This document shows positions 1 to 7,739 of a stretch of 64,000 nt of DNA, piece after piece. A program made the translations under genes and the position numbers. Under the pieces are notes generated by a model, which was not told the DNA's origin, made no database searches, and saw nothing but the letters and a program-made list of their open reading frames with translations. The stretch comes from UBA5794 sp963714375 (lineage in GTDB: Bacteria; Actinomycetota; Acidimicrobiia; Spongiisociales; UBA5794), in assembly GCA_963714375.1 (NCBI GenBank), contig CAVQOG010000006.1, forward strand, positions 434,001 through 498,000, given 5' to 3'. Numbering within the stretch: the first letter of the stretch is position 1; each line of letters starts with the position of its first letter.

Positions 1-681
1 CAGCGTCAGGGCTCGTGCCTCCTCCCGAACGGAGTCATGCCGTTCTGCAGCGGTCGCTTGCCGCTTGAGCGGACGCAACGCCTTCTTCTTCTCACCGAGG
101 ATGTCATGGAGTCGCTCGACGTCGTGATCAGTGCGTTCGAGTCTGCGAATGGCGCGGTCACGTCGCGCCCTGTGCTTGGTGACGCCGGCGGCCTCTTCGA
201 TCACGGCTCGGTGATCCTCAGGGCGTGCGTTGAGAACCTCACCAACCTGTCCCTGATTGACCAGAACATGTTGCTGTCTTCCGATACCGCCGTCCGACAG
301 CAGGTCCTGAATATCCATCAGCCGACACGCAGCGCCGTTGAGTTCATACTCAGACGTCCCATCGCGAAAGATGCGTCTCGTGATCGTGATCTCGGAGAGG
401 TCGAGGGGAACAAGTTGTTCATCGTTTGCGAAGGTCAGTGTGACCTCAGCTCGTGACAACGGAGGACGGGTCTCGGTCCCGGCGAACACGACATCCTCCA
501 TTTTCTCCGTTCGGAGAGACTTGGTACCCTGTGTACCCATGACCCACGCGATCGCGTCAAGGATGTTCGACTTGCCAGATCCGTTCGGCCCAACAACGAC
601 ATTGATCCCGGTTGAAAAGTCAAGGCGCGTGCGGTCAGCGAACGATTTGAACCCGCGAAGTGTCAGATGTTTGAGTTTCAC
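1..681 (-). CDS. smc: Chromosome segregation ATPase SMC, N-terminal part (runs off the window)
   Basis: This is the first 227 codons of the SMC ATPase, which organises and segregates the chromosome together with ScpAB. The reading frame begins with a GTG at 681 and the protein opens KLKHLTLRGFKSFADRT, the standard SMC start. The Walker A motif GPNGSGKSN lies at residues 31-39 and the Q-loop VNQGQV at 141-146. After about residue 165 the sequence becomes charged and helical, as expected for the start of the coiled-coil arm. The hinge, second arm and Walker B head lie outside the window. The GTG start makes the gene easy to miss. It is followed on the same strand by the rnc-plsX-rpmF group upstream, the usual actinobacterial neighbourhood. 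Confidence 0.95.
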   Translation of the reverse strand, partial: MKLKHLTLRGFKSFADRTRLDFSTGINVVVGPNGSGKSNILDAIAWVMGTQGTKSLRTEKMEDVVFAGTETRPPLSRAEVTLTFANDEQLVPLDLSEITITRRIFRDGTSEYELNGAACRLMDIQDLLSDGGIGRQQHVLVNQGQVGEVLNARPEDHRAVIEEAAGVTKHRARRDRAIRRLERTDHDVERLHDILGEKKKALRPLKRQATAAERHDSVREEARALTL

Positions 682-728
682 AGCTCAGCAGGTTACCACC
701 GCGAATTACAACGGTGTGGTTCCACAGC

Positions 729-770
729 AGACGTCAGACGTCGGATTACGGATTACGGATTACCGATTTC
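729..770. repeat. Heptanucleotide array, family 1 (six units)
   Basis: Six consecutive 7-bp units lie between smc and rnc: two AGACGTC, three GGATTAC and one CGATTTC. The rnc stop codon (753-755) and its last codons are inside the array, so part of the RNase III C-terminus is made from repeat DNA. The same 7-bp period and general word shape (purine-G-A-N-N-N-C) recur at 6900, 42722, 45733 and 60322. Confidence 0.85.
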
Positions 771-1469
771 GGTGAGGGCATCGGCGGAGGCGGCTAGGGC
801 TGCGGCCTTTTTTGAACCGCCACTTCCCTCGCCGACGGTTTCGCCGTCCACAATTGCACGGGCTCTGAATACGGTGTCGTGGTCGGGACCTGAGCGTTCG
901 TATTCGAATGTCACAGTGTTCCCGTTTCGGGCAAGGTGCTCCTGGAGAAGAGATCGGGGATCAGTCACCTCAGCGCCACCGATGTAAGCAACGATCGGCT
1001 CCGACCAGAGTTCAGCAACCACACGCGCTGCGCTGTCGAATCCAGCGTCGAGATACACCGCACCGAGAAGGGCCTCAACCACATCAGAAAGGATCGAATC
1101 CCGATCTGCACCTCCACTGTTGCGTTCGCCGGCACCGAGCCGAAGGTGTTCGCCCACTCCGATCGTTCGTGCAATGATGCTCAGGGACGTCACGTCGACA
1201 ACCGAGGCACGGACTTTGGTCATTTCGCCCTCAGAGCCCCCGTCCATTCTCGAGAAGATGATCTCGGTGGCGGCAAGCTCCAGAACCGCGTCTCCGAGGA
1301 ACTCAAGACGTTCGTACGATGTGGCATTCGCATGCTCTGCGACATACGACGAATGGGTCAACGCAATCTCAAGCAATCCGGGATCCGAGAAGTGGTAGCC
1401 AAGGGCATCTTCAAGATTGCGGTGGGTTCGGGCCACTTTGGGCTCAGCGGGCTGCGGCTGCGATTCCAT
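753..1469 (-). CDS. rnc: Ribonuclease III
   Basis: This is RNase III, which cuts double-stranded RNA in rRNA and mRNA processing. The 238-residue protein starting at the ATG at 1469 has the family signature ERLEFLGDAVL at residues 53-63, the second acidic catalytic cluster in DVVEALLGAVYLDAG, and a C-terminal double-stranded RNA-binding domain (from about DPRSLLQEHLA to the end). The open frame continues upstream of 1469, but that part lies inside plsX and lacks family similarity. The start overlaps the 3' end of plsX by 26 bp, which suggests translational coupling. The stop codon lies in a heptamer array. Confidence 0.95.
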   Translation of the reverse strand: MESQPQPAEPKVARTHRNLEDALGYHFSDPGLLEIALTHSSYVAEHANATSYERLEFLGDAVLELAATEIIFSRMDGGSEGEMTKVRASVVDVTSLSIIARTIGVGEHLRLGAGERNSGGADRDSILSDVVEALLGAVYLDAGFDSAARVVAELWSEPIVAYIGGAEVTDPRSLLQEHLARNGNTVTFEYERSGPDHDTVFRARAIVDGETVGEGSGGSKKAAALAASADALTEIGNP

Positions 1470-2421
1470 CACTGATCTTTTGGACGAGTCCTGAGCTGGC
1501 GCCTTCCGAAGCCATGGAGATCGCGTTGGCCACGGCGACCCTCGACGATGAGCCGTGGGCAATAACCACAACGCCCTTGGTTCCTACAAGATGTGCGCCA
1601 CCGACGGACTCCGGACTGAGGCGCTCGCGCATCTCCATGAATGCTGGCATCAGGCTGGCTGTCAGCTCCTGATACTCAGGTCGTGCCATGATCTCGAAGA
1701 TGAGATTCTGAATGACCTTTGACGCGCCTTCACTGGTCTTGAGCAGCACGTTGCCGGTGAACCCATCAGTGACGATCACGTCCGCCTTGGCCGTTGCGAT
1801 ATCTCGCCCTTCCACGTTGCCGACGAAGTTGATTGCATCCGAGGAAGCAAGAAGGACATGGGCTGCCTTCTCGATGTCTCTGCCCTTCGTCGGTTCTTCT
1901 CCGATGTTGAGCAAGCCAACCTTGGGGGCTTCCACGTGTTGGTACACCTGGGACAGGGCGGTTCCCATCACCGCAAACTGAAGGAGGTGCTCCGCCTTGA
2001 CCTCAAGATTCGCCCCCATGTCCATGACCAGTTGGCCCGTAGGGAAGAACGACGCAATCGCAGGTCGTACGACCCCATGGAGACGGCCGATCACAAACGC
2101 AGCGCATGCCATGACCGCACCCGTGGACCCTGCCGAAACCAGCGCATCGGCTTCTCCGTTGGCAACCATGCGTGATGCAACGACAATGGAAGCGTCCTTC
2201 TTTTCACGGATGGCATGAGCCGGATCGTCACCCATATCAATGACTTGACCTGCATGATGCAGGGTGATGTTGGTGCCGCGCCCTTCGACGAGTGGCCTCA
2301 GTTGTGCTTCGTCCCCGACGAGGACAACATCGATGCCGTCAGACTGCGCGACAAGAGCACCCTCGACAATCTCGTGTGGAGCATTGTCGCCCCCCATCGC
2401 GTCGACGGCGATCAATGGCAT
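1444..2421 (-). CDS. plsX: Phosphate acyltransferase PlsX
   Basis: PlsX makes acyl-phosphate from acyl-ACP, the first step of the PlsX/PlsY route to phosphatidic acid. The protein of 325 residues has normal length and begins MPLIAVDAMGGDNAPHE, the conserved family start. Conserved blocks such as DGFTGNVLLKTSEG and HGSSS near the C-terminus are present. It starts 6 bp after the rpmF stop and overlaps rnc at its 3' end, so rpmF-plsX-rnc is most likely one transcript. Pairing of rpmF and plsX is a classical bacterial arrangement. Confidence 0.96.
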   Translation of the reverse strand: MPLIAVDAMGGDNAPHEIVEGALVAQSDGIDVVLVGDEAQLRPLVEGRGTNITLHHAGQVIDMGDDPAHAIREKKDASIVVASRMVANGEADALVSAGSTGAVMACAAFVIGRLHGVVRPAIASFFPTGQLVMDMGANLEVKAEHLLQFAVMGTALSQVYQHVEAPKVGLLNIGEEPTKGRDIEKAAHVLLASSDAINFVGNVEGRDIATAKADVIVTDGFTGNVLLKTSEGASKVIQNLIFEIMARPEYQELTASLMPAFMEMRERLSPESVGGAHLVGTKGVVVIAHGSSSRVAVANAISMASEGASSGLVQKISDGIAAAAR

Positions 2422-2427
2422 TCGGTG

Positions 2428-2604
2428 CTACGACGCTGGCGTGACCTCGCGCCCGTTGTACGTTCCGCACTGTGCGCATGCCCGATGAGGGGCGTGAGGT
2501 GCGTTGCACTGCGAGCAGCGAGCGATCGTTGGTCTGGCAACTTTCCACTGGGCCTTACGTCGCCGGGTACGGGACCGCGACATCTTTTTTTTCGGTACAG
2601 CCAT
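2428..2604 (-). CDS. rpmF: 50S ribosomal protein L32
   Basis: A 58-residue basic protein starting MAVPKKKMSRSRTRRRKAQW is ribosomal protein L32 of the large subunit. Two CxxC pairs (C30/C33 and C44/C47 by my count) form the zinc-ribbon knuckle, so this is the zinc-binding form. The ATG is at 2604 and the TAG at 2428-2430. The DUF177 gene ends 17 bp upstream and plsX starts 6 bp downstream, which matches the widespread yceD-rpmF-plsX order. Confidence 0.96.
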   Translation of the reverse strand: MAVPKKKMSRSRTRRRKAQWKVARPTIARCSQCNAPHAPHRACAQCGTYNGREVTPAS

Positions 2605-2621
2605 GCTGAGTAGTCCTTTGA

Positions 2622-3125
2622 TCAGTCTTCGGGTTCAAACAGGTCCTTGAGGGCTGCGAAGGGCGAGCGCGACTCGTCCCCGTCACCCGAAGCACCTGTA
2701 TTCAAGTCATTCTGTGCGCTATCCACAACTCCGGTGCATGCATCGCCGCATGTCGTCACAACCGGGAGCGAGAGAAGGACCTCATCGCGGAGCATCTGTT
2801 CGACATCAATATCGTGGCCATCGAGGTCGTACGTCTCGTCATCGATCGCCCGATCGAACAGCGCACCGATTGATGCAGAACGCTTTGTTGTTGTCGGAGA
2901 CAAACACCGATGGCACGTGTCGTTGGTGACAAACGACACAGATCCCGTCACCGCAACACCGCCCGAAACGGGATGGAGCATGATGTCGGCAACGATCGGT
3001 TCTTGTTCAGACAGCTCGATCAGGTCAAGCCTCCAATCCACAACGGACTCGACGCGCACGGATCTTCCCGATGCGTCAGAACCGAGCAGATCGGCCACGT
3101 TGAGGACAAAGGGACTGCGTTGCAT
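2622..3125 (-). CDS. DUF177/YceD family protein
   Basis: This is a DUF177 (YceD) family protein of 167 residues. The family is almost always encoded directly upstream of rpmF and is linked with 23S rRNA or 50S metabolism, though its exact role is not settled. The chosen ATG (3125) gives MQRSPFVLNVADLLG, the usual start; the longer open frame to 3263 adds an unrelated Arg/Ser-rich stretch. Cys pairs in DTCHRC and TTCGDAC may bind metal, as in other actinobacterial members. It sits between the sepIVA-like gene and rpmF as in mycobacteria. Confidence 0.88.
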   Translation of the reverse strand: MQRSPFVLNVADLLGSDASGRSVRVESVVDWRLDLIELSEQEPIVADIMLHPVSGGVAVTGSVSFVTNDTCHRCLSPTTTKRSASIGALFDRAIDDETYDLDGHDIDVEQMLRDEVLLSLPVVTTCGDACTGVVDSAQNDLNTGASGDGDESRSPFAALKDLFEPED

Positions 3126-3156
3126 CCTCGAAGGGTAGCGAGCGGTGTGTCGCTCA

Positions 3157-3687
3157 CTAGGTGCTGATCGGTGGAGGTTCGGCTGGGGGCAGTGCCTTGT
3201 GGAGTTCAGCTCTCGCTTCGGTGACGTAGCGATAGAGCTCGCCAAGTACCGTTTCGGCCTCACTCAGATGACGCTCCGCGTAGTCCTCCGCCTCAAGGCG
3301 GATTCTGCGACCCTCGGACTCAGCGTTCCTCACGAGCGAATTCGCCTCGGCGACAGCTTCTTGAACAACATAGTTTTCCGAAACAAGCTGATCTGCTTCA
3401 GCACGCGCGTTTGCTACAACTTCGCGCGCTTTCTCGTTGGTTCGAGCGATGTACGACTCGCGCTCACGCACCATCCACCGGGCAGCTCGTAGTTCCTCAG
3501 GAAGATCCTCGACGGCTTGGTGGAGTCGATCCAAGATGTCCTCCTGATTCACCATCACGTTGTTCGAAAGTGGGACTGCTCGCGCCTGCTCGATCTCCGT
3601 GATCAATTCCTCGAGTACTTCAAAGATGGCACCGGGGACAGGCGGGGCTGGCGGTGATTCTCCGTGTTGATCCGGATGCTCGATCAT
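3157..3687 (-). CDS. SepIVA/DivIVA-like coiled-coil septation protein
   Basis: A 176-residue hydrophilic protein with a proline-rich N-terminus (about 1-20), a predicted coiled coil through about residues 45-160 (for example VVANARAEADQLVSE) and a proline-rich tail. Its composition and position between DUF177 and coaD match mycobacterial Rv2927c (SepIVA), a DivIVA-family septum protein essential for division. The function here is inferred from synteny and the coiled-coil pattern, not from a catalytic motif. The ATG overlaps the coaD stop in an ATGA (3684-3687), so the two genes are coupled. Confidence 0.75.
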   Translation of the reverse strand: MIEHPDQHGESPPAPPVPGAIFEVLEELITEIEQARAVPLSNNVMVNQEDILDRLHQAVEDLPEELRAARWMVRERESYIARTNEKAREVVANARAEADQLVSENYVVQEAVAEANSLVRNAESEGRRIRLEAEDYAERHLSEAETVLGELYRYVTEARAELHKALPPAEPPPIST

Positions 3688-4160
3688 GCAAGACGCTCCT
3701 TGAGTGCTATGGCAACAGGTTCTGGGACCAGGGCATCGACCGACCCGCCCAGGCGAGCAACCTCCTTCACCAACGAGGAGGAGAGATACCCGTACTCAGG
3801 CTTTGTCGCGACGAACAGCGAGACGACGTCACTCGAAAGATGACGGTTCATCTGTGACATCTGGATTTCGTACTCGAAGTCAGTCACAGCCCTGAGACCC
3901 TTGATGACCGTCTTGGCTCCGATCTCAAGGGCATAGTCGACGAGAAGGCCCTGGAAACTCGCAACCGAGACATTCGGCCATTTGGTGGTGCACGCCTCCA
4001 AAAGGGCAACTCGTTCGTCTGCCGTAAACAGCGGTGACTTGGATGGGTTGTGAACCACCCCAACGACGACCTTGTCGAAAAGACCGACACAGCGTTCGAC
4101 GACGTCAAGATGACCCTTCGTCGGCGGGTCAAAACTCCCGGGAACCAGTGCGGTGATCAC
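3684..4160 (-). CDS. coaD: Phosphopantetheine adenylyltransferase
   Basis: CoaD transfers AMP from ATP to 4'-phosphopantetheine, the penultimate step of coenzyme A synthesis. The 158-residue protein has the nucleotidyltransferase motif GSFDPPTKGHLD at residues 8-19 (the T/HxGH motif), the substrate loop KGLRAVTDFEYE and the late motif YLSSSLVKEVA. Length and motifs are normal for the bacterial hexameric enzyme. It overlaps rsmD upstream and the sepIVA-like gene downstream by 4 bp each, so it sits in the middle of a coupled operon; rsmD-coaD pairing is very common. Confidence 0.97.
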   Translation of the reverse strand: MITALVPGSFDPPTKGHLDVVERCVGLFDKVVVGVVHNPSKSPLFTADERVALLEACTTKWPNVSVASFQGLLVDYALEIGAKTVIKGLRAVTDFEYEIQMSQMNRHLSSDVVSLFVATKPEYGYLSSSLVKEVARLGGSVDALVPEPVAIALKERLA

Positions 4161-4693
4161 GCTTCGATCCTCTCCATCATGGTGACAACAGCATCACCGT
4201 AACGCCGCTGTTCGGTACAAGTGAGGAAATCGGGGACATCAAACGTACTCCTTGCCTGGCGGTGCACAACGACGATTCCTCCTTCTGAGAGGAAGGAGGT
4301 GAGTGACTCAAGCACCGATGTCACGGATCGGTCATCGTCAGCGTACGGCGGGTCGACGAAGATGATGTCGAAATCACCGGGTATTGACGCGAGGGCCTTC
4401 GCTGCTGTCGAGCGCACAACCGTCCCTCCGAGCCCCACGGTCTCGACATTGGACTCGATGATCGCTGCCGCCTGTCGGCTGCTCTCAACGAATACGGCAA
4501 GCTCCGCCCCCCTGCTCAACGACTCAAGACCGAGTGAACCAGACCCTGCGAAGAGGTCCAGGACCCTGGAACCGGGGAGGCGGTTGGCAAGGATCGAAAA
4601 GATTGACTCGCGTGCCTTTCCGGTCATGGGTCTCGTCCCCTCCCGCGGAGTTCTGATCGTCCTTCCCTTCGCGATCCCTGCGATGATTCTCAC
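4157..4693 (-). CDS. rsmD: 16S rRNA (guanine966-N2)-methyltransferase RsmD
   Basis: RsmD methylates G966 of 16S rRNA using S-adenosylmethionine. The 178-residue protein begins MRIIAGIAKGRTIRTPREG and has the SAM-binding motif LDLFAGSGSLGLESLSRG and the catalytic motif DPPY (in FVDPPYAD). The start overlaps the recG stop by 4 bp and its end overlaps coaD by 4 bp. All features are typical of the family. Confidence 0.96.
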   Translation of the reverse strand: MRIIAGIAKGRTIRTPREGTRPMTGKARESIFSILANRLPGSRVLDLFAGSGSLGLESLSRGAELAVFVESSRQAAAIIESNVETVGLGGTVVRSTAAKALASIPGDFDIIFVDPPYADDDRSVTSVLESLTSFLSEGGIVVVHRQARSTFDVPDFLTCTEQRRYGDAVVTMMERIEA

Positions 4694-6891
4694 AGCTCTA
4701 CACCCACCTCGACCGCTTCGGGGAGAAGCCCGAGGAAGCGGTCAGCCTCGTCGAGAACCGCTTCCACGAACTGCGAGCTTCGGTCCGTCGTGACGGCCTG
4801 CGCAGCGACATTGGCAGCGGCGTCGAGAATGTCGACGTCTCGGATCACGTCGCCGAGACGCAGGTCGGTCGCTCCCGATTGGCTCTCACCGAATATCTTC
4901 CCCTGGCCGCGGATCTGGAGATCGCGCTCGGCCAGAACATACCCGTCGTTGGATTCGAGCATCGCATCGATACGTGCCGCCGCGTCGTCTGTGGATGCCT
5001 CAGCGGCAAGAAGGCAGGATCCTGGTTGGTGTCCGCGACCAACGCGACCTCGAAGCTGATGGAGTTGGCTCAGCCCGAATCGCTCAGCGTTGCGGATCAC
5101 AATCAAGGTGGCGGCTGGGATGTCGATACCCACCTCAATTACGGTGGTGGCCACCAGGACATCGAATTCTCGGGAGCGGAACCGGCGCATCGTGTCGGCC
5201 TTGGCGTCAGACTTCATTTGCCCGTGGAGTAGCGCGATCCGGGCATTCGGCTGTGAGGCGGTCAAACGGTTGAATTCTGAGGTGGCCGACCGCACGTCGA
5301 CCTTGTCGGACTCCTCCACGAGCGGACACACAACGAAGACCTGTCCTCCGGCTTCGATGTGTGAGGCCACGGCCCCGTCCACGGCCTTGTCGGCTTCGGC
5401 ACCTTCGGGAACGGCGGATGTCTCAACGGGAACTCTGCCAACCGGCATCTCAAAGATCGAGGACACCCTGAGGTCGCCGTATTGCACCATTGCCAGCGTC
5501 CTTGGTATGGGGGTGGCCGTCATGAGGAGAAAGTCCGGAACCAGGCCATCGTCGCGAGCTGCACGCAGCTGCACGCGCTGCTCAACGCCGAACCGGTGCT
5601 GTTCGTCGACGACCGCGAGACCGAGGGATCGCATCTCGACATCATCCTGGATCAGGGCCTGGGTTCCGAAGGCAATGTCGATGGTCCCATCGGCAAGCCA
5701 TGCCAATCCCTGGGACCGGCTGACATCCCCCCGCACAAAGTTGACCGTGACTCGGGAACTCGTGAAGAGACCGATGCGGACCGGCCGGGTCAACGGGTTG
5801 ACCCCACCGAAAAGCGATGTCGTTCCGCCAGCCGCGAGATCCTCCTCGGGAGGTGCCATCCGCGCATCACGTAGGATCTGCTCGGTCCCGAGGTAATGCT
5901 GGGTTGCGAGCACCTCCGTTGGCGCCATGACTGCCCCCTGATGTCCGCCTTCGACCGATGCCAAGAGCGCTACGACGACGACGACGGTCTTTCCTGAGCC
6001 GACCTCGCCCTGAAGAAGGCGGTGCATCGGGGTTGTACCGACCATGTCCTCCCTGATCGAAGCAAGCGCCGATTCCTGACCAGCAGTCAGCGTGAACGGA
6101 AAGTGAGCGAGGAACCGAGTTGTCAACTCCCCCGTCTCGACGTTCGGGACACCACGACGCGACGCGTATTCGTCGTGTTCGCGAGCTTTGAATGCCACCT
6201 GGATACGCAGGAATTCATCGAAGATCAGCCGCTTCCTCGCCGGTCCGATGTCGCGCATCTCGTCAGGAAAGTGGATGCTCGACAAGGCTGTGGATCGATC
6301 AACGAGCCGAAGGTCTTTCAGCGTCTCCTCCGGGACAATGTCGACGATCGGGAGTGAACGCCCGAGTGCATTGCGGATGTGTCCGCGGAGGTTGGACGGC
6401 CCGAGTCCACCAACGCCGGGATGGACCGGAACGACACGATCGGTCAGGAGGGAGTCTGGCCTTCCGTATTCCTGCATATCGGGACTCTTCATCTGTCGCT
6501 TTCCCCGATAAAGCTCAATCTTGCCAGCAAGCAACACCTCTGTACCGACCGAACCCCTCTGATACGGGTTGAACCAGACGCATTCGATGGTGCTCGACCC
6601 GTCAGTCACGACAGCCTTGACCATCGTCTTGCCACCCCTGATCCTGATCTTGTTGAAACTGACGATTTCGCCCCCGACGGTGACCTCTTCGCCGATCGGA
6701 GCACCTGCGATATCGAACAGATGGTTGCGGTCGAGGTACCGGCGTGGTGTGTGCAGCAACAATCGTGCGATCGTTCCGACGTTCGCCGCATCGAGCTTCT
6801 TCTTGGTGCCAACGCCAATCCCTCGGAGCATGTCGACGGGAATATCGTCGAGATACGAAAGTGTGCGCTTCAGCGGTGTCGGCTCAGCCAT
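4690..6891 (-). CDS. recG: ATP-dependent DNA helicase RecG
   Basis: RecG is the branch-migrating helicase that regresses stalled forks and processes recombination intermediates. The 733-residue protein starting at the ATG at 6891 has the N-terminal wedge/OB domain, Walker A in LLQGEVGSGKTVV, the DEQH box (VVDEQHRFGVEQR), motif III LLMTATPIPRTL and the late motifs GLSQLHQLRGRVGRG. The open frame upstream of 6891 only translates a heptamer array (PDVRRPTSV) and is rejected as coding. It is the first gene of a coupled minus-strand operon running through rsmD, coaD and the sepIVA-like gene. The heptamer array begins 9 bp before the ATG, where a promoter or leader would be expected. Confidence 0.96.
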   Translation of the reverse strand: MAEPTPLKRTLSYLDDIPVDMLRGIGVGTKKKLDAANVGTIARLLLHTPRRYLDRNHLFDIAGAPIGEEVTVGGEIVSFNKIRIRGGKTMVKAVVTDGSSTIECVWFNPYQRGSVGTEVLLAGKIELYRGKRQMKSPDMQEYGRPDSLLTDRVVPVHPGVGGLGPSNLRGHIRNALGRSLPIVDIVPEETLKDLRLVDRSTALSSIHFPDEMRDIGPARKRLIFDEFLRIQVAFKAREHDEYASRRGVPNVETGELTTRFLAHFPFTLTAGQESALASIREDMVGTTPMHRLLQGEVGSGKTVVVVVALLASVEGGHQGAVMAPTEVLATQHYLGTEQILRDARMAPPEEDLAAGGTTSLFGGVNPLTRPVRIGLFTSSRVTVNFVRGDVSRSQGLAWLADGTIDIAFGTQALIQDDVEMRSLGLAVVDEQHRFGVEQRVQLRAARDDGLVPDFLLMTATPIPRTLAMVQYGDLRVSSIFEMPVGRVPVETSAVPEGAEADKAVDGAVASHIEAGGQVFVVCPLVEESDKVDVRSATSEFNRLTASQPNARIALLHGQMKSDAKADTMRRFRSREFDVLVATTVIEVGIDIPAATLIVIRNAERFGLSQLHQLRGRVGRGHQPGSCLLAAEASTDDAAARIDAMLESNDGYVLAERDLQIRGQGKIFGESQSGATDLRLGDVIRDVDILDAAANVAAQAVTTDRSSQFVEAVLDEADRFLGLLPEAVEVGVEL

Positions 6892-6899
6892 ATACAGCA

Positions 6900-6955
6900 A
6901 GATTACGGACGTCGGACGTCGGACGTCGGGCGTCGGATTTCGGACCACGGATTGG
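6900..6955. repeat. Heptanucleotide array, family 1 (eight units)
   Basis: Eight 7-bp units lie in the divergent recG/rpmB intergenic region: AGATTAC, three identical GGACGTC, then GGGCGTC, GGATTTC, GGACCAC and GGATTGG. The perfect GGACGTC copies in the middle with decaying copies on one side look like a tandem repeat that drifts after slippage. It is immediately upstream of the recG start codon. Confidence 0.88.
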
Positions 6956-7030
6956 ACCAGCAGATTGTGAGGGGGCCAATAACTCGGGCCCTCCTGCTAT
7001 CTTTGCGAACGCCTCAGGAGGATTTTCACC

Positions 7031-7219
7031 ATGGCATACAGATGCGAAGTTTGCGGCAAGGAGCCGTGGACGGGCAAACAGGTCAGCTTCTCGCACAAGC
7101 GTTCTTCAAAGACCTGGCGCCCCAACATCCAAAAGATCCGGGTCAAGTACGGATCCAACTCGCGCCGGGCCCGGGTGTGCACGTCGTGCATCAAGGCAGG
7201 AAAGGTCGAGAAGGTCTAA
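7031..7219 (+). CDS. rpmB: 50S ribosomal protein L28
   Basis: The 62-residue protein MAYRCEVCGKEPWTGKQVSF is ribosomal protein L28, with the N-terminal CxxC (C5/C8) and the distal CTSCIKAGKV cysteine pair of the zinc-binding form. A strong ribosome-binding site AGGAGG sits 8 bp before the ATG. The stop overlaps the next start in TAATG, so the downstream cold-shock-domain gene is translationally coupled to it. It is divergent from recG. Confidence 0.97.
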   Translation: MAYRCEVCGKEPWTGKQVSFSHKRSSKTWRPNIQKIRVKYGSNSRRARVCTSCIKAGKVEKV

Positions 7220-7431
7220 TGGGCCAGGGAGTCGTCAAGGTGTACGACAGTGCCAGCGGTGTTGGCATCATCGTGCGCGACGATGACCGGTCCGAGGTGC
7301 TCCTCAAACCAGGCAGTCTCGACGGTTCCATGTTCCGCTTCCTCCGCCAGGGGCAGCGCGTCCGCTTCGACATGTCAAGCGACGACACACCCGTTGCATC
7401 AAACCTCCGCTTCGGCTCAGACGGCTACTGA
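7219..7431 (+). CDS. Divergent cold-shock-domain protein coupled to rpmB
   Basis: A 70-residue protein with the beta-barrel pattern of a cold-shock domain: GVVKVYDSASGVGIIV corresponds to GTVKWFNxxKGFGFI, EVLLKPGSL to DVFVHFSAI, and LRQGQRVRFDM to LxEGQxVxFEV. The aromatic RNA-binding residues of RNP1 (normally KGFGFI, here SGVGII) and RNP2 (normally VFVHF, here VLLKP) are missing, so nucleic-acid binding may be altered or lost. The ATG at 7219 overlaps the rpmB stop by one base. This link to a ribosomal protein gene suggests a ribosome-related role, which is inference. The larger open frame that contains it from 6379 is a shadow of recG. Confidence 0.72.
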   Translation: MGQGVVKVYDSASGVGIIVRDDDRSEVLLKPGSLDGSMFRFLRQGQRVRFDMSSDDTPVASNLRFGSDGY

Positions 7432-7460
7432 GCGGTCGCTGGCGCCTCGCTGCCTTCTGG

Positions 7461-7495
7461 GCTGTAAGCCGTGAGCTGGAAGCTGTAAGCTTCCA
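7461..7495. repeat. Heptanucleotide array, family 2 (five units) forming a leader hairpin
   Basis: Five 7-bp units GCTGTAA, GCCGTGA, GCTGGAA, GCTGTAA and GCTTCCA precede the Lrp-like gene. The last units form a perfect 7-bp inverted repeat, GGAAGCT-GTA-AGCTTCC (7478-7494), that ends 4 bp before the ATG, and no Shine-Dalgarno sequence is seen. The same family occurs in inverted orientation at 13785-13861. Confidence 0.8.
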
Positions 7496-7498
7496 TTC

Positions 7499-7732
7499 AT
7501 GGTTCAAGCATATGTTCTCATTCAGACAGACTCGGGGCGAGCTTCAGAAGTGGCAACGACGATCGCCAAGATCGAAGGGGTCACCTCGGCAGAAGCGGTA
7601 ACCGGGCCATACGACGTCATCGTGTCGGCAACCGCCGAGGATGTTGATGCGCTCGGTCACCTCGTCGTTACCAAGATCCAACCCGTGGCAGGCATCGATC
7701 GGACGCTCACGTGCCCGGTCATCAGGATCTGA
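7499..7732 (+). CDS. Stand-alone Lrp/AsnC ligand-binding (RAM) domain protein
   Basis: A 77-residue protein consisting only of the RAM (SAM) ligand-binding domain of Lrp/AsnC regulators: MVQAYVLIQTDSG at the start, the conserved VTGPYDVIVSA turn and the closing strand TLTCPVIRI. There is no helix-turn-helix, so it cannot bind DNA on its own. Such solo domains are common in Actinobacteria and archaea and are thought to sense amino acids or modulate partner regulators. The start lies right after a hairpin-forming heptamer array with no visible Shine-Dalgarno. It is convergent with ddl, with only 7 bp between the stops. Confidence 0.85.
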   Translation: MVQAYVLIQTDSGRASEVATTIAKIEGVTSAEAVTGPYDVIVSATAEDVDALGHLVVTKIQPVAGIDRTLTCPVIRI

Positions 7733-7739
7733 TCGCGCC

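Noticed and set aside
6379..7431. 350-residue plus-strand frame ending in the cold-shock domain
   Set aside because: Its first 280 residues are antisense to recG and cross rpmB in another frame; only the part from 7219 is protein-like.
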